NCBI GenBank assembly: GCA_016791475.1
Contig: JAEUWI010000008.1
Location: 112,529 to 176,528 of the forward strand
Reading direction: 5' to 3'
DNA from: Candidatus Hydrogenedentota bacterium
Lineage (GTDB): Bacteria; Hydrogenedentota; Hydrogenedentia; Hydrogenedentales; JAEUWI01
Length of the DNA stretch: 64,000 nucleotides
Shown here: positions 1 to 8,655 of the stretch, piece after piece
How the letters are laid out: the number at the start of each line of letters is the position of its first letter
Position numbering within the stretch: the stretch's first letter is position 1
The notes under the pieces: generated by a model
What the model was told of the DNA's origin: nothing
The model's input: the letters and a program-made list of their open reading frames with translations, nothing else
Database searches by the model: none
Translations under genes and position numbers: made by a program

Positions 1-149
1 TCGGTAGTTCAAGCAAACCCCCCTTCAGAATCCAGACCCACCTCTCCTCCTCCTCCCCCATTGCCTCCACCCCCCAAATCTCCTATACTCTTCCGATTGC
101 CGACCCCAACTCGGCCGGCCAACATCCCAAGTGGAGAGGAGACCCGATC

Positions 150-1469
150 ATGACGTTATCCCGCAGAAGATTTCTGGGCAGTGTGGGCGTGGCCGCCGCT
201 GCGTCGTACATCATTCCGTCCACGGCCATGGGGGCCGATGGCGCCACGGCCCCGAGCAACCGCATCAACATCGGCGTGGTCGGCACGGGCAGCCAGGCCG
301 GCGGCCTCATGGAAAATGCCATCAAACACGCCAACGTGCGTATTGTCGCATTGTGCGACGTGGATCAGATGCGTCTGGCCGAGGCAAAGACGAAGATAGA
401 CGGCTTTTACGGCGACACCGCCTGCGCCACGCACCACGATTTCCGGGAACTCCTCGCGCGGCCCGATATCGACGCCGTCATCGTGGCCACGCCGGATCAC
501 TGGCACGCCCTGGTATGCATTGAAGCGGCCAGGCGCGGAAAAGATATTTACTGCGAGAAGCCCCTCACCTGGTCCCTCGGCGAAGGCCGGGCCGTGGTGA
601 AGGCGGTGCAGGACAACAAGCGCATCTTCCAGGTGGGCAGCATGCAGCGCTCCAATCCGACCTTCAAGCAGGGCTGCGCCCTCGTTCGCAATGGCTATAT
701 TGGCGATATCAAACAGATCTACGTCTCCCTGCCCGACTTCGACAAGGCCCTGTGGGTCGACCAGTGGCCCGCCCCGCCCGCCACGCTGGACTACGAGATG
801 TGGGTCGGCCCGGCGGAGTGGGCGCCCTACCACGAAAAACGCAATCACTGGGACTGGCGCTGGTGGATGGGTTTTGGTGGCGGTCAGATGATGGACTGGA
901 TCGGCCACCACGGCGACATCGCCTACATGGCGATGGACTGGGATCACACCGGTCCGAAGCATGTGGAAGGCATCCGCTGGGAGGCCCCGGCCGCGCGCAA
1001 CAACCTCTATGACGCCCCCGCGCGCTACTGGTTCAATTGCGAATACAAGGGCGGCACGACCCTCACCGTGGCCAATGCGAAGGACATGCCGTCCCAGTGG
1101 CCCAGCCCCGGGAGCCTGGGGACACTTTTCGAAGGCACCCGCGGCCGCTGGCTCTGGGTCGACCGCAGCGGCATCAAGGCCAGCGACCCCAAGCTGCTCG
1201 AAATGACGCCCGCCAAAGGCGATTTCCAGTTCCGCGAAGAAAAGAACCACATGACCGACTGGCTCAACTGCATTGTCAGCCGCGAAGAAACCATCGCCCC
1301 CGTCAACGCCGGCCACCGATCCGCCTCCATCGGCCACCTGGGCAAGATCGCCTGCATGCTCGGCGGCTCCTTCAAGTGGGATCCAAAGACGGAGACCATC
1401 ACCGACAACCCGGCCCTCAACGGCATGTTGACCCGGAAGTATCGTGGCGACTGGAAGCTGGAAGCGTAG
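150..1469 (+). CDS. TAT-exported Gfo/Idh/MocA family oxidoreductase
   Basis: A 439-residue protein that begins with a twin-arginine signal (SRRRFLGSVGVAAAASYI), so it should be exported folded with its cofactor. The Rossmann start NIGVVGTGSQAG lies near residue 40 and the family's E-K-P motif (CEKPLTWSL) near residue 130, which is the NAD(P)-binding Gfo/Idh/MocA fold. A Trp-rich stretch (WDWRWWMGFGGGQMMDW) near residue 235 is typical of the secreted versions common in Planctomycetes and Hydrogenedentota. The family oxidises or epimerises sugars and polyols; the substrate cannot be read from sequence. It stands alone and is followed by a strong hairpin at 1486-1510. The start is the ATG directly before the TAT motif. 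Confidence 0.93.
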   Translation: MTLSRRRFLGSVGVAAAASYIIPSTAMGADGATAPSNRINIGVVGTGSQAGGLMENAIKHANVRIVALCDVDQMRLAEAKTKIDGFYGDTACATHHDFRELLARPDIDAVIVATPDHWHALVCIEAARRGKDIYCEKPLTWSLGEGRAVVKAVQDNKRIFQVGSMQRSNPTFKQGCALVRNGYIGDIKQIYVSLPDFDKALWVDQWPAPPATLDYEMWVGPAEWAPYHEKRNHWDWRWWMGFGGGQMMDWIGHHGDIAYMAMDWDHTGPKHVEGIRWEAPAARNNLYDAPARYWFNCEYKGGTTLTVANAKDMPSQWPSPGSLGTLFEGTRGRWLWVDRSGIKASDPKLLEMTPAKGDFQFREEKNHMTDWLNCIVSREETIAPVNAGHRSASIGHLGKIACMLGGSFKWDPKTETITDNPALNGMLTRKYRGDWKLEA

Positions 1470-1485
1470 GATTGTGAACAGAAGC

Positions 1486-1510
1486 GCCGCCTCCGGAGAT
1501 CGGAGGCGGC
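1486..1510 (+). terminator. GC-rich hairpin after the oxidoreductase
   Basis: A perfect 10-bp stem (GCCGCCTCCG / CGGAGGCGGC) with a 5-nt loop starts 17 nt after the stop codon. No T-run follows, so it may be a Rho-assisted terminator or an RNA 3'-end stabiliser rather than a classical intrinsic terminator. Confidence 0.6.
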
Positions 1511-1956
1511 TCGGTATTCACGACGTGATCCAGTTGGGCAACGACCTGTCGCTCAATTGCGCAGCAGACTGCTTCGCAATCGATAGAGAACTGCGCAAGA
1601 GAAACCGTAGCGGCACCATGGCAGCCACACCCCAGAAGCCCGCAAATTCCTATGAAGCAATACCTTACGCCCGAAATCCCCTCCAAGAGATGTCGTCGCG
1701 CCCCGTCTATCAACTGTTCAGGGCAATCGCACTGGAACGCCTCTTAATTGCTTATAAGGCTGGTGAAAATCTGGAGAGGGGGCAATCCCGCCCACTTTCT
1801 TCATTTTGTGCAACCGCGTTGCACTACACGGGCGCTGGAAAGCCCTCGCTCCATACGCCCGAACTCCCTGATTCTTGATTCCATTCCCCTGATCAACTGT
1901 CAACGGTCAAGTGAATTAAGTTATGCTATGCGCCGGAAAACTTCTGGAGACTTTGC
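1511..1956. other. intergenic stretch with a heptamer repeat at 1893-1913
   Basis: No convincing gene is present. An open frame running through 1444-1878 starts inside the previous gene and has no recognisable features. A small palindrome (TGCAAC-CGC-GTTGCA) lies at 1809-1823. At 1893-1913 there are three consecutive 7-nt units, TCAACTG, TCAACGG and TCAAGTG, which belong to the heptamer family also seen at 12310, 50907, 51032 and 63924. Confidence 0.5.
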
Positions 1957-3327
1957 ATGCCCCCGATTGACAATGCCCTGGCCCATGCCCGTACCCATAA
2001 AGACCGCCACCTGGCGGAGTACCGCGAACTGATTTCCATACCCAGCATCTCCACGCTGAAAGAGAACAAGGCCGACGTGCTCCGGGCCGCCCATTGGCTC
2101 GCAGAGCAACTCAAGCAACTGAAAATGGAGCGGGTGGAGATCATGCTCACGCCCGGCAACCCTATCGTCTATGGCGAATGGCTCAAGGCCCCCGGCAAGC
2201 CGACAATCCTGGTCTATGGTCACTACGACGTGCAGCCCGTGGACCCGCTCAACGAGTGGGAGTCGGACCCCTTCGGCGCCGAGATTCGGGGCGACTTCAT
2301 ATATGCGCGTGGCGCTTCGGATATGAAAGGACAGATCTTCGCCCAGCTCAAGGCCATGGAAAGCATCATTGCGAATGGCGACTATCCCGTTAACATCAAG
2401 TACCTGCTGGAGGGCGAGGAAGAGATTGGCTCACCCAGCCTGCCCGCCTTCATCGACGAGCACAAAGACCTCTTGCGCTGCGACGCGGTGCTGAACTGCG
2501 ACGCAGGCATCCACGACAAGGACACGCCCGCGATCATGTACTCCCTGCGTGGACTGGCCTATTTCGAGCTGGAAATTCGCACGGCGAAAAAAGATCTCCA
2601 CAGCGGGATGTTCGGCGGCTCGGTCCGTAATCCCCTCCATGTGCTGGCCGATGTGATCTCGGCGATGCACGACGACAAGGGTCACGTCACGCTGCCCGGA
2701 TTCTACGAAAAAGTTCGCCCGCTGGACGACGAAGAGCGGGAACTGCTCAAGCAGGTGCCCTACTCCGACGCCGCATGGACGGAGATGGCGGGCACGCAGC
2801 TTTGCTTCGGCGAAGAAGGTTACACGACCGTTGAACGCATAGGCGCACGGCCCACGCTCGAAGTCAATGGCGTCTGGGGCGGCTTCACCGGCGAGGGCGC
2901 GAAAACCGTCCTGCCCGCGCGGGCCAACGCGAAGATCAGCACGCGCCTGGTGGCCGATCAGGATCCCGAAGCGGTCGAAGGCCAATTGCGCGCCTTCCTG
3001 GCGGAACACCTCCCCGCCGACGTATCCTGGTCGCTTCACAAGCACTCCGCAGGCCCCGGCTCCACCATGGATCGCAAGTCGCTCTATATGGCGGCGGCGG
3101 GCGACGCCCTGAAGACCGTGTTTGGCCGTCCGCCCGTGTTCAAGCGCGAAGGCGGCAGCGTGCCCATCGTCGGCCTGCTTCAGAAGAAGCTCGGTGTCGA
3201 TTCCGTCATGCTCGGCTTCGCCTTGCCAGACGATGGCATCCACGGCCCGAATGAAAAGCAATACCTGCCCAATTTCTTTCGCGGAATCGAAACGTATATT
3301 CACTACCTATATTTGTTGGGGAAATAG
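1957..3327 (+). CDS. M20 family metallo-dipeptidase
   Basis: A 456-residue cytosolic zinc peptidase of the ArgE/DapE/CPG2 (M20) family. The first metal-ligand block VYGHYDVQPVDP is near residue 90, the bridging-Asp block ARGASDMKGQ near residue 120, and the catalytic Glu-Glu block EGEEEIGSPSL near residue 155. The distal metal His fits GIHGPNEKQYL close to the C-terminus. The dimerisation (lid) domain occupies roughly residues 200-320. Length and order match M20 dipeptidases that hydrolyse peptides or N-acyl amino acids; the substrate is unknown. It appears to be a single-gene unit, and a nonamer hairpin (3374-3434) begins 47 nt after its stop. Confidence 0.92.
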   Translation: MPPIDNALAHARTHKDRHLAEYRELISIPSISTLKENKADVLRAAHWLAEQLKQLKMERVEIMLTPGNPIVYGEWLKAPGKPTILVYGHYDVQPVDPLNEWESDPFGAEIRGDFIYARGASDMKGQIFAQLKAMESIIANGDYPVNIKYLLEGEEEIGSPSLPAFIDEHKDLLRCDAVLNCDAGIHDKDTPAIMYSLRGLAYFELEIRTAKKDLHSGMFGGSVRNPLHVLADVISAMHDDKGHVTLPGFYEKVRPLDDEERELLKQVPYSDAAWTEMAGTQLCFGEEGYTTVERIGARPTLEVNGVWGGFTGEGAKTVLPARANAKISTRLVADQDPEAVEGQLRAFLAEHLPADVSWSLHKHSAGPGSTMDRKSLYMAAAGDALKTVFGRPPVFKREGGSVPIVGLLQKKLGVDSVMLGFALPDDGIHGPNEKQYLPNFFRGIETYIHYLYLLGK

Positions 3328-3373
3328 TCGCTGGATGACCTAGTTTCAGCCACGAGTAGCGATGCCCCTGAGA

Positions 3374-3434
3374 GATAAGACGGATAGGACGGATACGTCC
3401 GATATATCGGTCCTATCGGTCTTATCCGTCCTAT
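3374..3434. repeat. nonamer palindromic repeat, locus 1
   Basis: Arms 3374-3395 and 3405-3426 pair at 20 of 22 positions; both mismatches are G/G. The arms are built of 9-nt units: ATAAGACGG and ATAGGACGG on the left, CGGTCCTAT, CGGTCTTAT and CCGTCCTAT on the right. It follows the peptidase gene and precedes copA. This is one of seven such loci in the window; it is a likely terminator or mRNA 3'-end structure. Confidence 0.8.
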
Positions 3435-3446
3435 CGAGAATTGAGC

Positions 3447-5738
3447 ATGCCTCAACCAGTCACAGATCCCAAACTCGCCCAGGACACCTTCCGCGTCACC
3501 GGCATGACCTGCGCCGGCTGCGTGCGCCGCGTGGAAACCGGGCTAGCGACGCTCGACGGCGTCAATTCCGCCACGGTCAACCTGATGACCGAAGAAGCCG
3601 TGGTCAGCTACGACCCCGCACAACTCACGCCCGAGGCTATCGAGCAGGCCGTCGGCGCCATTGGCTATGAAGCCAAGCGCAAGGACCCCGGCAACGACGA
3701 TTTCGTCATCGATGTGGCCCTCGACAATATGCACGCGGCCTGGAAGCGCTTCCTGATCGCGTGGGCGCTGACGGGCCCGGTGGCGATGCTGATGCTCCTC
3801 CATATGACCGGGCTCTGGCACCTCCACAATGGCGCCTGGCTGGAGCTGCTACTCGCCGCGCCCGTCCTCGCCATCGCGGGTGCGGAGACCATGAAGAAAG
3901 GCTTCCGCACGCTCCGGGCTAAAGCCCCCAACATGGATGCCCTCATCGCTATCGGCACGGTGGCTGCCTGGAGCACGGGCGTGATGCAATTGCTTGGGAT
4001 GAAGGTGGAAAGTTTTGCGGCGGTTTCAGCCATGATCATGGCCTTTCACCTGACCGGGCGCTATCTCGAAGCGCGCGCGCGGGGCAAGGCCTCCGAAGCG
4101 ATTCGCAAGCTCCTCGAACTCGGCGCGAGAACGGCCCGAGTGCGCCGGGCAGGAGAAGTCGTAGAACTCCCCATCGAAGAAGTTCGGGTCGGCGACATTC
4201 TCATTATCAAGCCCGGCGAGAAGATTCCCACAGATGGCATCGTCACCGAAGGGCGAAGCGCCGTGGACGAATCCATGGCCACGGGCGAGCCGATCCCCTC
4301 GGACAAGGCCCCCGGCGACACGGTCATCGGCGCGACGGTCAACACCACCGGCGCGCTGGAAGTTCGCGCGACGCGTATAGGCGGCGACACCTTTCTCGCG
4401 CAGGTGGCGAAGCTGGTGCAAGAGGCCCAGGCGTCCAAACCGGCCATCCAGGGCTTCGCCGATCAGATGACAACCATCTTTGTGCCGCTCGTGCTGGGTG
4501 TCGCCCTCATTACGGCAGTATTCTGGCTCATGGTGCCGGAGATGATGCAGAGCCTCAGTGGCTGGGCCGCGCCGTGGCTGCCCTGGTCCCCCGCCGAAGG
4601 CGCGTCGAACTTGAGCATGGCCATATTCTCCGCTGTAGCGGTCCTGATGATCTCGTGCCCTTGCGCCATGGGCCTGGCCACGCCCACCGCCATCATGGTC
4701 GGCACGGGCATCGCCGCGCAGCGCGGACTCCTCATCCGCGAGGGCGCGGCCATCCAGCGCCTGAAAGAGATCACCATCCTCGCACTCGACAAGACTGGCA
4801 CGATTACGCACGGTCGTCCAAAGGTCACGGAGATCGAAGCTGTGGATGGAACCGATCGCAAAGCCCTCCTCACCTGGGCTGCGGCGGTGTCGCTCTTTTC
4901 GGAGCATCCCCTGTCTCACGCCATCCTGGAAAAGGCCAAGCAGGAACGCTGCGATCTGGTGCCGGCGGGCGATTTCGATGCGGTGCCCGGCAAAGGCGCG
5001 CGGGCCATGGTGGATGGTGCCGTGGTGCTCGTGGGCAAGCCGGACTTCCTGCGCGAAGAGGGCGTGGATATCAAGCCGATTGAGCATACGCTCTATCGCA
5101 TGCAACACGAGGCCAAGACCGTGGCGGCGGTTGCCCGGGGCGGCAAGGCCATTGGCGTCATCGGCATCGCCGACACCCTCAAGCCGGAATCCGTGCGCGC
5201 CATCAAGATTCTCAAGCGCATGGGCATCAAGTGCATTATGATCACCGGCGATAACCAGGCGACCGCCGAGGTGGTCGCGGCGCAGGTGGGCATTGATCGG
5301 GTTGTGGCCAACGTGTTGCCCCAGGACAAAGCGAAGGCGATTGGAAACCTGAAGCGGGAGACCATCGGCGCGGTGGGTATGGTGGGCGATGGCATCAATG
5401 ACGCCGCCGCGCTGGCCGCCGCCGACGTGGGCATCGCCCTGGGCACGGGGACGGACATCGCCATTGAGGCGGGCGACGTGACGCTCATTCAGGGCGATCT
5501 CATAGCGCTGGTGACGGTGATTCAGCTTGGCAAGGCGACCTACAACAAGATCGTGCAGAACCTCTTCTGGGCTTTCGGTTACAACCTTCTGTTTGTACCG
5601 TTGGCGATGATAGGGCTGCTCCACCCCATGATCGCCGAGGCCTGCATGGCCCTAAGCTCGCTGAACGTCATCGGAAATTCGCTGCGCCTCCGAAACTTCG
5701 ATCCCGAGGCGGTGACGAAGGAAATCATGCGGATGTAG
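3447..5738 (+). CDS. copA: copper-exporting P1B-type ATPase CopA
   Basis: A Cu(I)-transporting P-type ATPase of about 763 residues in the inner membrane. One N-terminal heavy-metal domain carries GMTCAGC near residue 20. After four predicted helices come the actuator loop (TGEP), the CPC metal motif in helix 6 ([13 protein letters not shown]), the phosphorylation loop DKTGTITHG, the SEHPLSHA nucleotide-binding His-Pro and the [10 protein letters not shown] hinge. The last two helices contain the YN (FGYNLLF) and M-x2-SS ([12 protein letters not shown]) copper ligands, which favours Cu(I) over Zn/Cd. A TTG two codons upstream (3441) is also possible, but ATG at 3447 is preferred. No copper regulator or chaperone lies beside it. 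Confidence 0.95.
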   Translation: MPQPVTDPKLAQDTFRVTGMTCAGCVRRVETGLATLDGVNSATVNLMTEEAVVSYDPAQLTPEAIEQAVGAIGYEAKRKDPGNDDFVIDVALDNMHAAWKRFLIAWALTGPVAMLMLLHMTGLWHLHNGAWLELLLAAPVLAIAGAETMKKGFRTLRAKAPNMDALIAIGTVAAWSTGVMQLLGMKVESFAAVSAMIMAFHLTGRYLEARARGKASEAIRKLLELGARTARVRRAGEVVELPIEEVRVGDILIIKPGEKIPTDGIVTEGRSAVDESMATGEPIPSDKAPGDTVIGATVNTTGALEVRATRIGGDTFLAQVAKLVQEAQASKPAIQGFADQMTTIFVPLVLGVALITAVFWLMVPEMMQSLSGWAAPWLPWSPAEGASNLSMAIFSAVAVLMISCPCAMGLATPTAIMVGTGIAAQRGLLIREGAAIQRLKEITILALDKTGTITHGRPKVTEIEAVDGTDRKALLTWAAAVSLFSEHPLSHAILEKAKQERCDLVPAGDFDAVPGKGARAMVDGAVVLVGKPDFLREEGVDIKPIEHTLYRMQHEAKTVAAVARGGKAIGVIGIADTLKPESVRAIKILKRMGIKCIMITGDNQATAEVVAAQVGIDRVVANVLPQDKAKAIGNLKRETIGAVGMVGDGINDAAALAAADVGIALGTGTDIAIEAGDVTLIQGDLIALVTVIQLGKATYNKIVQNLFWAFGYNLLFVPLAMIGLLHPMIAEACMALSSLNVIGNSLRLRNFDPEAVTKEIMRM

Positions 5739-5742
5739 GGGC

Positions 5743-6096
5743 TTAGCTCTCCGCGCGATCCTGTTCACTGTACCAAGCCTCCACGATAGTGCTCAGAATA
5801 GCGTCAACTGATTTTCCTGTTTTCTGCGCTGACAACGCCACACGTTGCTGGAGCTTCGGATCGAGCTCTATCCAAAGCTTGTTGGGTGCGGGGACGTTGG
5901 GCTCATCGCCACACTGTTCGCAGAACTCAAAGTAAGCCTCCACCGATTCACGAAAAGCATCTTCCAGTTCGTGGGCGCTTGTGCCCTCGAAATGAATTGT
6001 GTCGCGCGTGTCTTGCACGATCCCGTAGAAAAGCTTATTGTCGCCGTCGTACTCTATACGGGCAATGTAGCCTTTATATTCCATGGTATCCGTCAT
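5743..6096 (-). CDS. hicB: HicB-type antitoxin
   Basis: A 117-residue protein with the partial RNase-H-like HicB fold at the N-terminus (YKGYIARIEYDGDNKLFYG followed by the amphipathic AHELEDAFRESVEAYFEFC) and a C-terminal ribbon-helix-helix-like tail (LQQRVALSAQKTGKSVDAILSTIVEAW) for operator binding. HicB antitoxins neutralise HicA mRNA-cleaving toxins and repress the hicAB operon. Its ATG overlaps the stop codon of the upstream hicA-like frame (ATGA), so the two are translationally coupled. It converges with copA, with only 4 nt between the stop codons. Confidence 0.88.
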   Translation of the reverse strand: MTDTMEYKGYIARIEYDGDNKLFYGIVQDTRDTIHFEGTSAHELEDAFRESVEAYFEFCEQCGDEPNVPAPNKLWIELDPKLQQRVALSAQKTGKSVDAILSTIVEAWYSEQDRAES

Positions 6097-6346
6097 GGCC
6101 TGATCCCTGCTCGTTCCAGGAAAACGCGTATCGCTTGCACGACACCTTTGTTGATCGTCGGTGCCGGATGGGGGCGGTGAAAGACGATTCTCTCGTCATT
6201 GAGTTTAACCCCAAAGCGTGAGCCTCGCCCTTCTGAGATTTCTGCACCCAGCGCTCGGAGCACCGATTCTACATCGTCCCAACGAATATTGTTGCCCGGG
6301 TTGGAGCTGAATATGGAGACAAGTGCCGTGTGTGCTTGCTGTTCAT
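6093..6346 (-). pseudogene. hicA: HicA-type toxin, apparently frameshifted near its 5' end
   Basis: Read on the minus strand, the frame ending in TGA at 6093-6095 encodes a good HicA core: NNIRWDDVESVLRALGAEI, then SEGRGSRFGVKL, then the diagnostic RIVFHRPHPAPTINKG with the catalytic His region. That frame has no start codon; it runs back only to a TGA. An ATG at 6346 opens with MNSKHTR, the usual HicA N-terminus, but in another frame. A single missing base around 6327-6333 would join them as MNSKHTR-ALVSIFSSN. I infer an inactivating frameshift or a sequencing error. If the frameshift is real, hicB would be left as an orphan antitoxin. Confidence 0.65.
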
Positions 6347-6475
6347 TATGCCATATTCAGCACGAATTCTGAGGTGAAATCAACATCATCAAGCTCGACC
6401 TGCCGCGAATTGAACGTAAAGAGCGCACAGAAGTCTCCCTCTTTGCGCTCTATGCGTTCTTTCGCGGCTAATCGA
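6347..6475 (-). other. unresolved short frame upstream of hicA
   Basis: On the minus strand an open frame ends at a TAA that overlaps the hicA ATG (TAATG) and reads ...KERIERKEGDFCALF, then ...VELDDVDFTSEFVLNMA. It has no clear start codon and I do not recognise it. It may be the 3' remnant of a gene once coupled to hicA and cut off by the thioredoxin operon. It could also be non-coding. Confidence 0.25.
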
Positions 6476-6823
6476 CTAGCTTGCCACCGCCTCCGCCTTC
6501 GCCAGGAAGGGAGCCAGTTCGTCCAGCAGGGCGCGTTTGGGCAACAGGCCCTTCAGCGTCTTCTTTGCTTCCCCGCCGTCGAACACGATCAGCGTGGGGA
6601 TGCTCTGGATGTCGAAGCGCGTAGCCAGTTCGGAGTTGTCGTCGATATCGACTTTGACCACCGCGAGGTTGCCGGCCTGCTCCTCGGCCACGGCCTCCAG
6701 CGTCGGGGCCAGGGCCTTACACGGGCCGCACCAATCCGCGTAGAAGTCCACCAGTACTGGCGTACCCGAGTTCTTGATCGTCAGGTCGAAGTTGCTGTTG
6801 TCGAGATGTTTCAAGGTTGCCAT
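6476..6823 (-). CDS. trxA: thioredoxin
   Basis: A cytosolic thioredoxin of 115 residues with the redox motif WCGPC (Cys32, Cys35 with this start), the cis-proline loop (SIPTLIVFDGG) and the usual Trx length. It reduces protein disulfides and could recycle the AhpD-like protein encoded just upstream in the same direction. The start is chosen from the ribosome binding site: AAGGAG at 6832-6837 lies 8 nt before ATG 6823, but only 2 nt before an upstream in-frame ATG at 6829. It is the last gene of a probable three-gene operon (hydrolase, AhpD-like, Trx). Confidence 0.95.
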   Translation of the reverse strand: MATLKHLDNSNFDLTIKNSGTPVLVDFYADWCGPCKALAPTLEAVAEEQAGNLAVVKVDIDDNSELATRFDIQSIPTLIVFDGGEAKKTLKGLLPKRALLDELAPFLAKAEAVAS

Positions 6824-6874
6824 AAACATTACTCCTTTTCTCGGTGGTCGGTGTCCGACCGCCAGTTTCCGTGC

Positions 6875-7426
6875 TCAATTTGTCGCGGCGGCGAAGAGCT
6901 CGACTCGGGGGAAGTCCACTTCCGTTCCGGCCACATTGTTCATGTAGTTCGTCAAAATGTTGAGTGCCGTGTTGGCGACCACCTCCACGATCTCGCCATC
7001 ACTCAGGCCCGCGCTCCGGGCGGCGTCCATTTCGCTTCGCGAAACACGGCCCTGCTTCTTCACCACAGCGGTCACCAGGGCCAGCACGGCGTTGGCCTTG
7101 GGCTCGGACGAGGTGCCTTCGCGATTCGCAAGTACTTCCTCCTCCGAGAGTCCCGCATGGGTGCCCAGGTAGGAGTGGGCCGCGAGACAGTACTCGCATC
7201 GATTCAATTCAGCGACGCGGAGAGCGATCCGCTCTCGGGTCTGCGGGCCCAGCAGACCGGCGGCGAGCGCGCCGTTCGTATCGAGATAACTCTTCAGTAC
7301 GCCGGGCGCATTGGCCAGCACCTTCATCAGGTTGGGTGTTACGCCCAGCGCCTTCTGTACGCCTTCGAGCAGTTCCTTCGCCGGGCCGGTGGCCGCTTCG
7401 CGTTCAATCAGGTTCAATCGTGCCAT
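6875..7426 (-). CDS. AhpD-like carboxymuconolactone decarboxylase family protein
   Basis: A 183-residue all-helical protein of the AhpD/CMD superfamily. It carries the AhpD active-site pattern E-x3-C-x2-C-x3-H (Glu73, Cys77, Cys80, His84 in ELNRCEYCLAAH). Family members are peroxidase-like disulfide reductases or cofactor-free decarboxylases; the intact CxxC favours redox chemistry. It sits between a hydrolase and a thioredoxin with about 50-70 nt gaps, and thioredoxin is a plausible electron donor. A good Shine-Dalgarno (TGGAGG) precedes the ATG. It is probably co-transcribed from the sigma54 promoter at 8508-8524. Confidence 0.88.
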   Translation of the reverse strand: MARLNLIEREAATGPAKELLEGVQKALGVTPNLMKVLANAPGVLKSYLDTNGALAAGLLGPQTRERIALRVAELNRCEYCLAAHSYLGTHAGLSEEEVLANREGTSSEPKANAVLALVTAVVKKQGRVSRSEMDAARSAGLSDGEIVEVVANTALNILTNYMNNVAGTEVDFPRVELFAAATN

Positions 7427-7497
7427 GGTTCAATCCTCCATTTTTTCGTTTCGGTTTGTTCGGCCGCCGCCCATGCGTCGTGCCGTCGTACTCGGTT

Positions 7498-8436
7498 TTA
7501 GTGCACCTTACGAGCGAGAAAGTCCCGCATCAGTCCGGCTATCGTTTCTCCCTCCTCTTCCAGGGCGAAGTGCCCCGTGTCGAGCAAGTGAAATTCCACG
7601 TTCTTCAAATCTCGCTTGTACGGGTGAGCGCCCGACTCGGGGAAGATGGTGTCGTTCTTGCCCCAGACAATCAGCGTGGGGGGCTGGTGCTCGCGCAGGT
7701 AGGCCTGCCACGCGGGGTAGAGCGGCGGGTTGCTGCCGTACGAGAGGAACATCGCCAATTGGATTTCCTGGTTTCCCGGACGGTCCAGCAGGGGCTGATC
7801 CACGTTCCAGTTGTCCGGGCTGATTGCGTCCGGATTCCGGGTGCCGTGGGTGTACTGCCACTGGGTCGCCTCCAGCTTCAGGAAGCCGCGCAGTGCATCC
7901 GCATTCGCAGGGCTCTGTTCCTTCCAATAGGCCTTGATGGGGATCCAGAAATCCTGCAGGCCCTCTTCATAGGCATTGCCGTTCTGGATGATGAGCGTCT
8001 GAACACGTTCGGGATGGGCCGTCGCCAGCCGGTAACCCACCGGTGCGCCATAGTCCATCAGGTAGAGGCTGTAGGACTTCAGCCCGATTGAGTCGACGAA
8101 CCGGCCCATGACCCGCGCCACGTTGTCGAAGGTGTACTCAAATTCGGTCGTCGATGGAGCCGAGCTGTTGCCAAAGCCGGGATAGTCCGGCGCCACCACG
8201 TGGTAGCGATCCGACAAGGCCGGAATCAGGTTACGGAACATGTGGGACGACGTGGGGAAACCATGGAGCAGCAGCACCGTGGGCTTCGCCGGGTCACCCG
8301 CTTCGCGGTAGAAGATCTTCAGGCCTTCCACATCCTGAGTGCGGTAACGGATAGCCGCGGTCTGTGCCTCCGCCCAAACCGCTCCCGAAAATATCAAAGT
8401 GGTCGCCACCACGCGCTTCAACAGGGTTCTATACAT
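7498..8436 (-). CDS. exported alpha/beta hydrolase (epoxide hydrolase / dehalogenase-like)
   Basis: A 312-residue protein with a signal peptide (cleavage likely after WAEAQ). The oxyanion motif [10 protein letters not shown] is near residue 59 and the nucleophile elbow MDYGAPVG has Asp128 instead of Ser, the hallmark of epoxide hydrolases and haloalkane dehalogenases. The catalytic His is in [11 protein letters not shown] near the end. It should hydrolyse an epoxide, halide or ester in the periplasm; the substrate is unknown. It is the first gene of the operon with the AhpD-like and thioredoxin genes. It is preceded by AAAGGAG and by a sigma54 promoter, and is divergent from a sigma54 activator. 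Confidence 0.88.
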   Translation of the reverse strand: MYRTLLKRVVATTLIFSGAVWAEAQTAAIRYRTQDVEGLKIFYREAGDPAKPTVLLLHGFPTSSHMFRNLIPALSDRYHVVAPDYPGFGNSSAPSTTEFEYTFDNVARVMGRFVDSIGLKSYSLYLMDYGAPVGYRLATAHPERVQTLIIQNGNAYEEGLQDFWIPIKAYWKEQSPANADALRGFLKLEATQWQYTHGTRNPDAISPDNWNVDQPLLDRPGNQEIQLAMFLSYGSNPPLYPAWQAYLREHQPPTLIVWGKNDTIFPESGAHPYKRDLKNVEFHLLDTGHFALEEEGETIAGLMRDFLARKVH

Positions 8437-8507
8437 CGTTCAGGTTCTCCTTTGGTTCAATCCAGTCAGCCTTCCGGCCCGCCGTTGCGGTACCTGTTCA
8501 TCCATAA

Positions 8508-8524
8508 GGCCAGACTCGTGCCAA
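8508..8524 (-). promoter_or_regulatory. sigma54-type (-24/-12) promoter of the hydrolase operon
   Basis: On the minus strand the sequence is TTGGCACG, four bases, then TGGCC. Consensus is TTGGCACG-N4-TTGCW, so there is a full -24 match and one main mismatch in the -12 box. The GG and GC dinucleotides are exactly 10 nt apart. Transcription would start near 8497, about 60 nt before the hydrolase ATG. The divergent gene at 8656 encodes a sigma54 activator. Confidence 0.7.
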
Positions 8525-8592
8525 AAGTAACTGTGTTTTTAAGATGTTCTAATTAAACAAGTTATGAAATAATCCCTATTGAAGGACACCTC

Positions 8593-8641
8593 CGAAATTT
8601 CGTAGCAAGCGAAATTTCGTTTGCATAATTACGAAATTTCG
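8593..8641. promoter_or_regulatory. three perfect palindromes, probable activator binding sites
   Basis: The 10-bp palindrome CGAAATTTCG occurs three times, at 8593-8602, 8610-8619 and 8632-8641. It lies 70-120 bp upstream of the -24 element, as expected for an upstream activating sequence. It also lies just before the regulator's own ATG at 8656, so autoregulation is likely. Confidence 0.75.
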
Positions 8642-8655
8642 TTTATTATTCCGAT

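Noticed and set aside
156..1337. 393-codon open frame antisense to the oxidoreductase
   Set aside because: It mirrors codon bias of the GC-rich sense gene, has no domain or ribosome binding site, and the sense product is a clear family member.
1444..1878. 144-codon gene downstream of the oxidoreductase
   Set aside because: It overlaps the previous gene's end and the hairpin at 1486-1510, and has no recognisable protein features.
4026..5624. 532-codon frame antisense to copA
   Set aside because: It is a His/Arg-rich shadow of a well-conserved ATPase gene.
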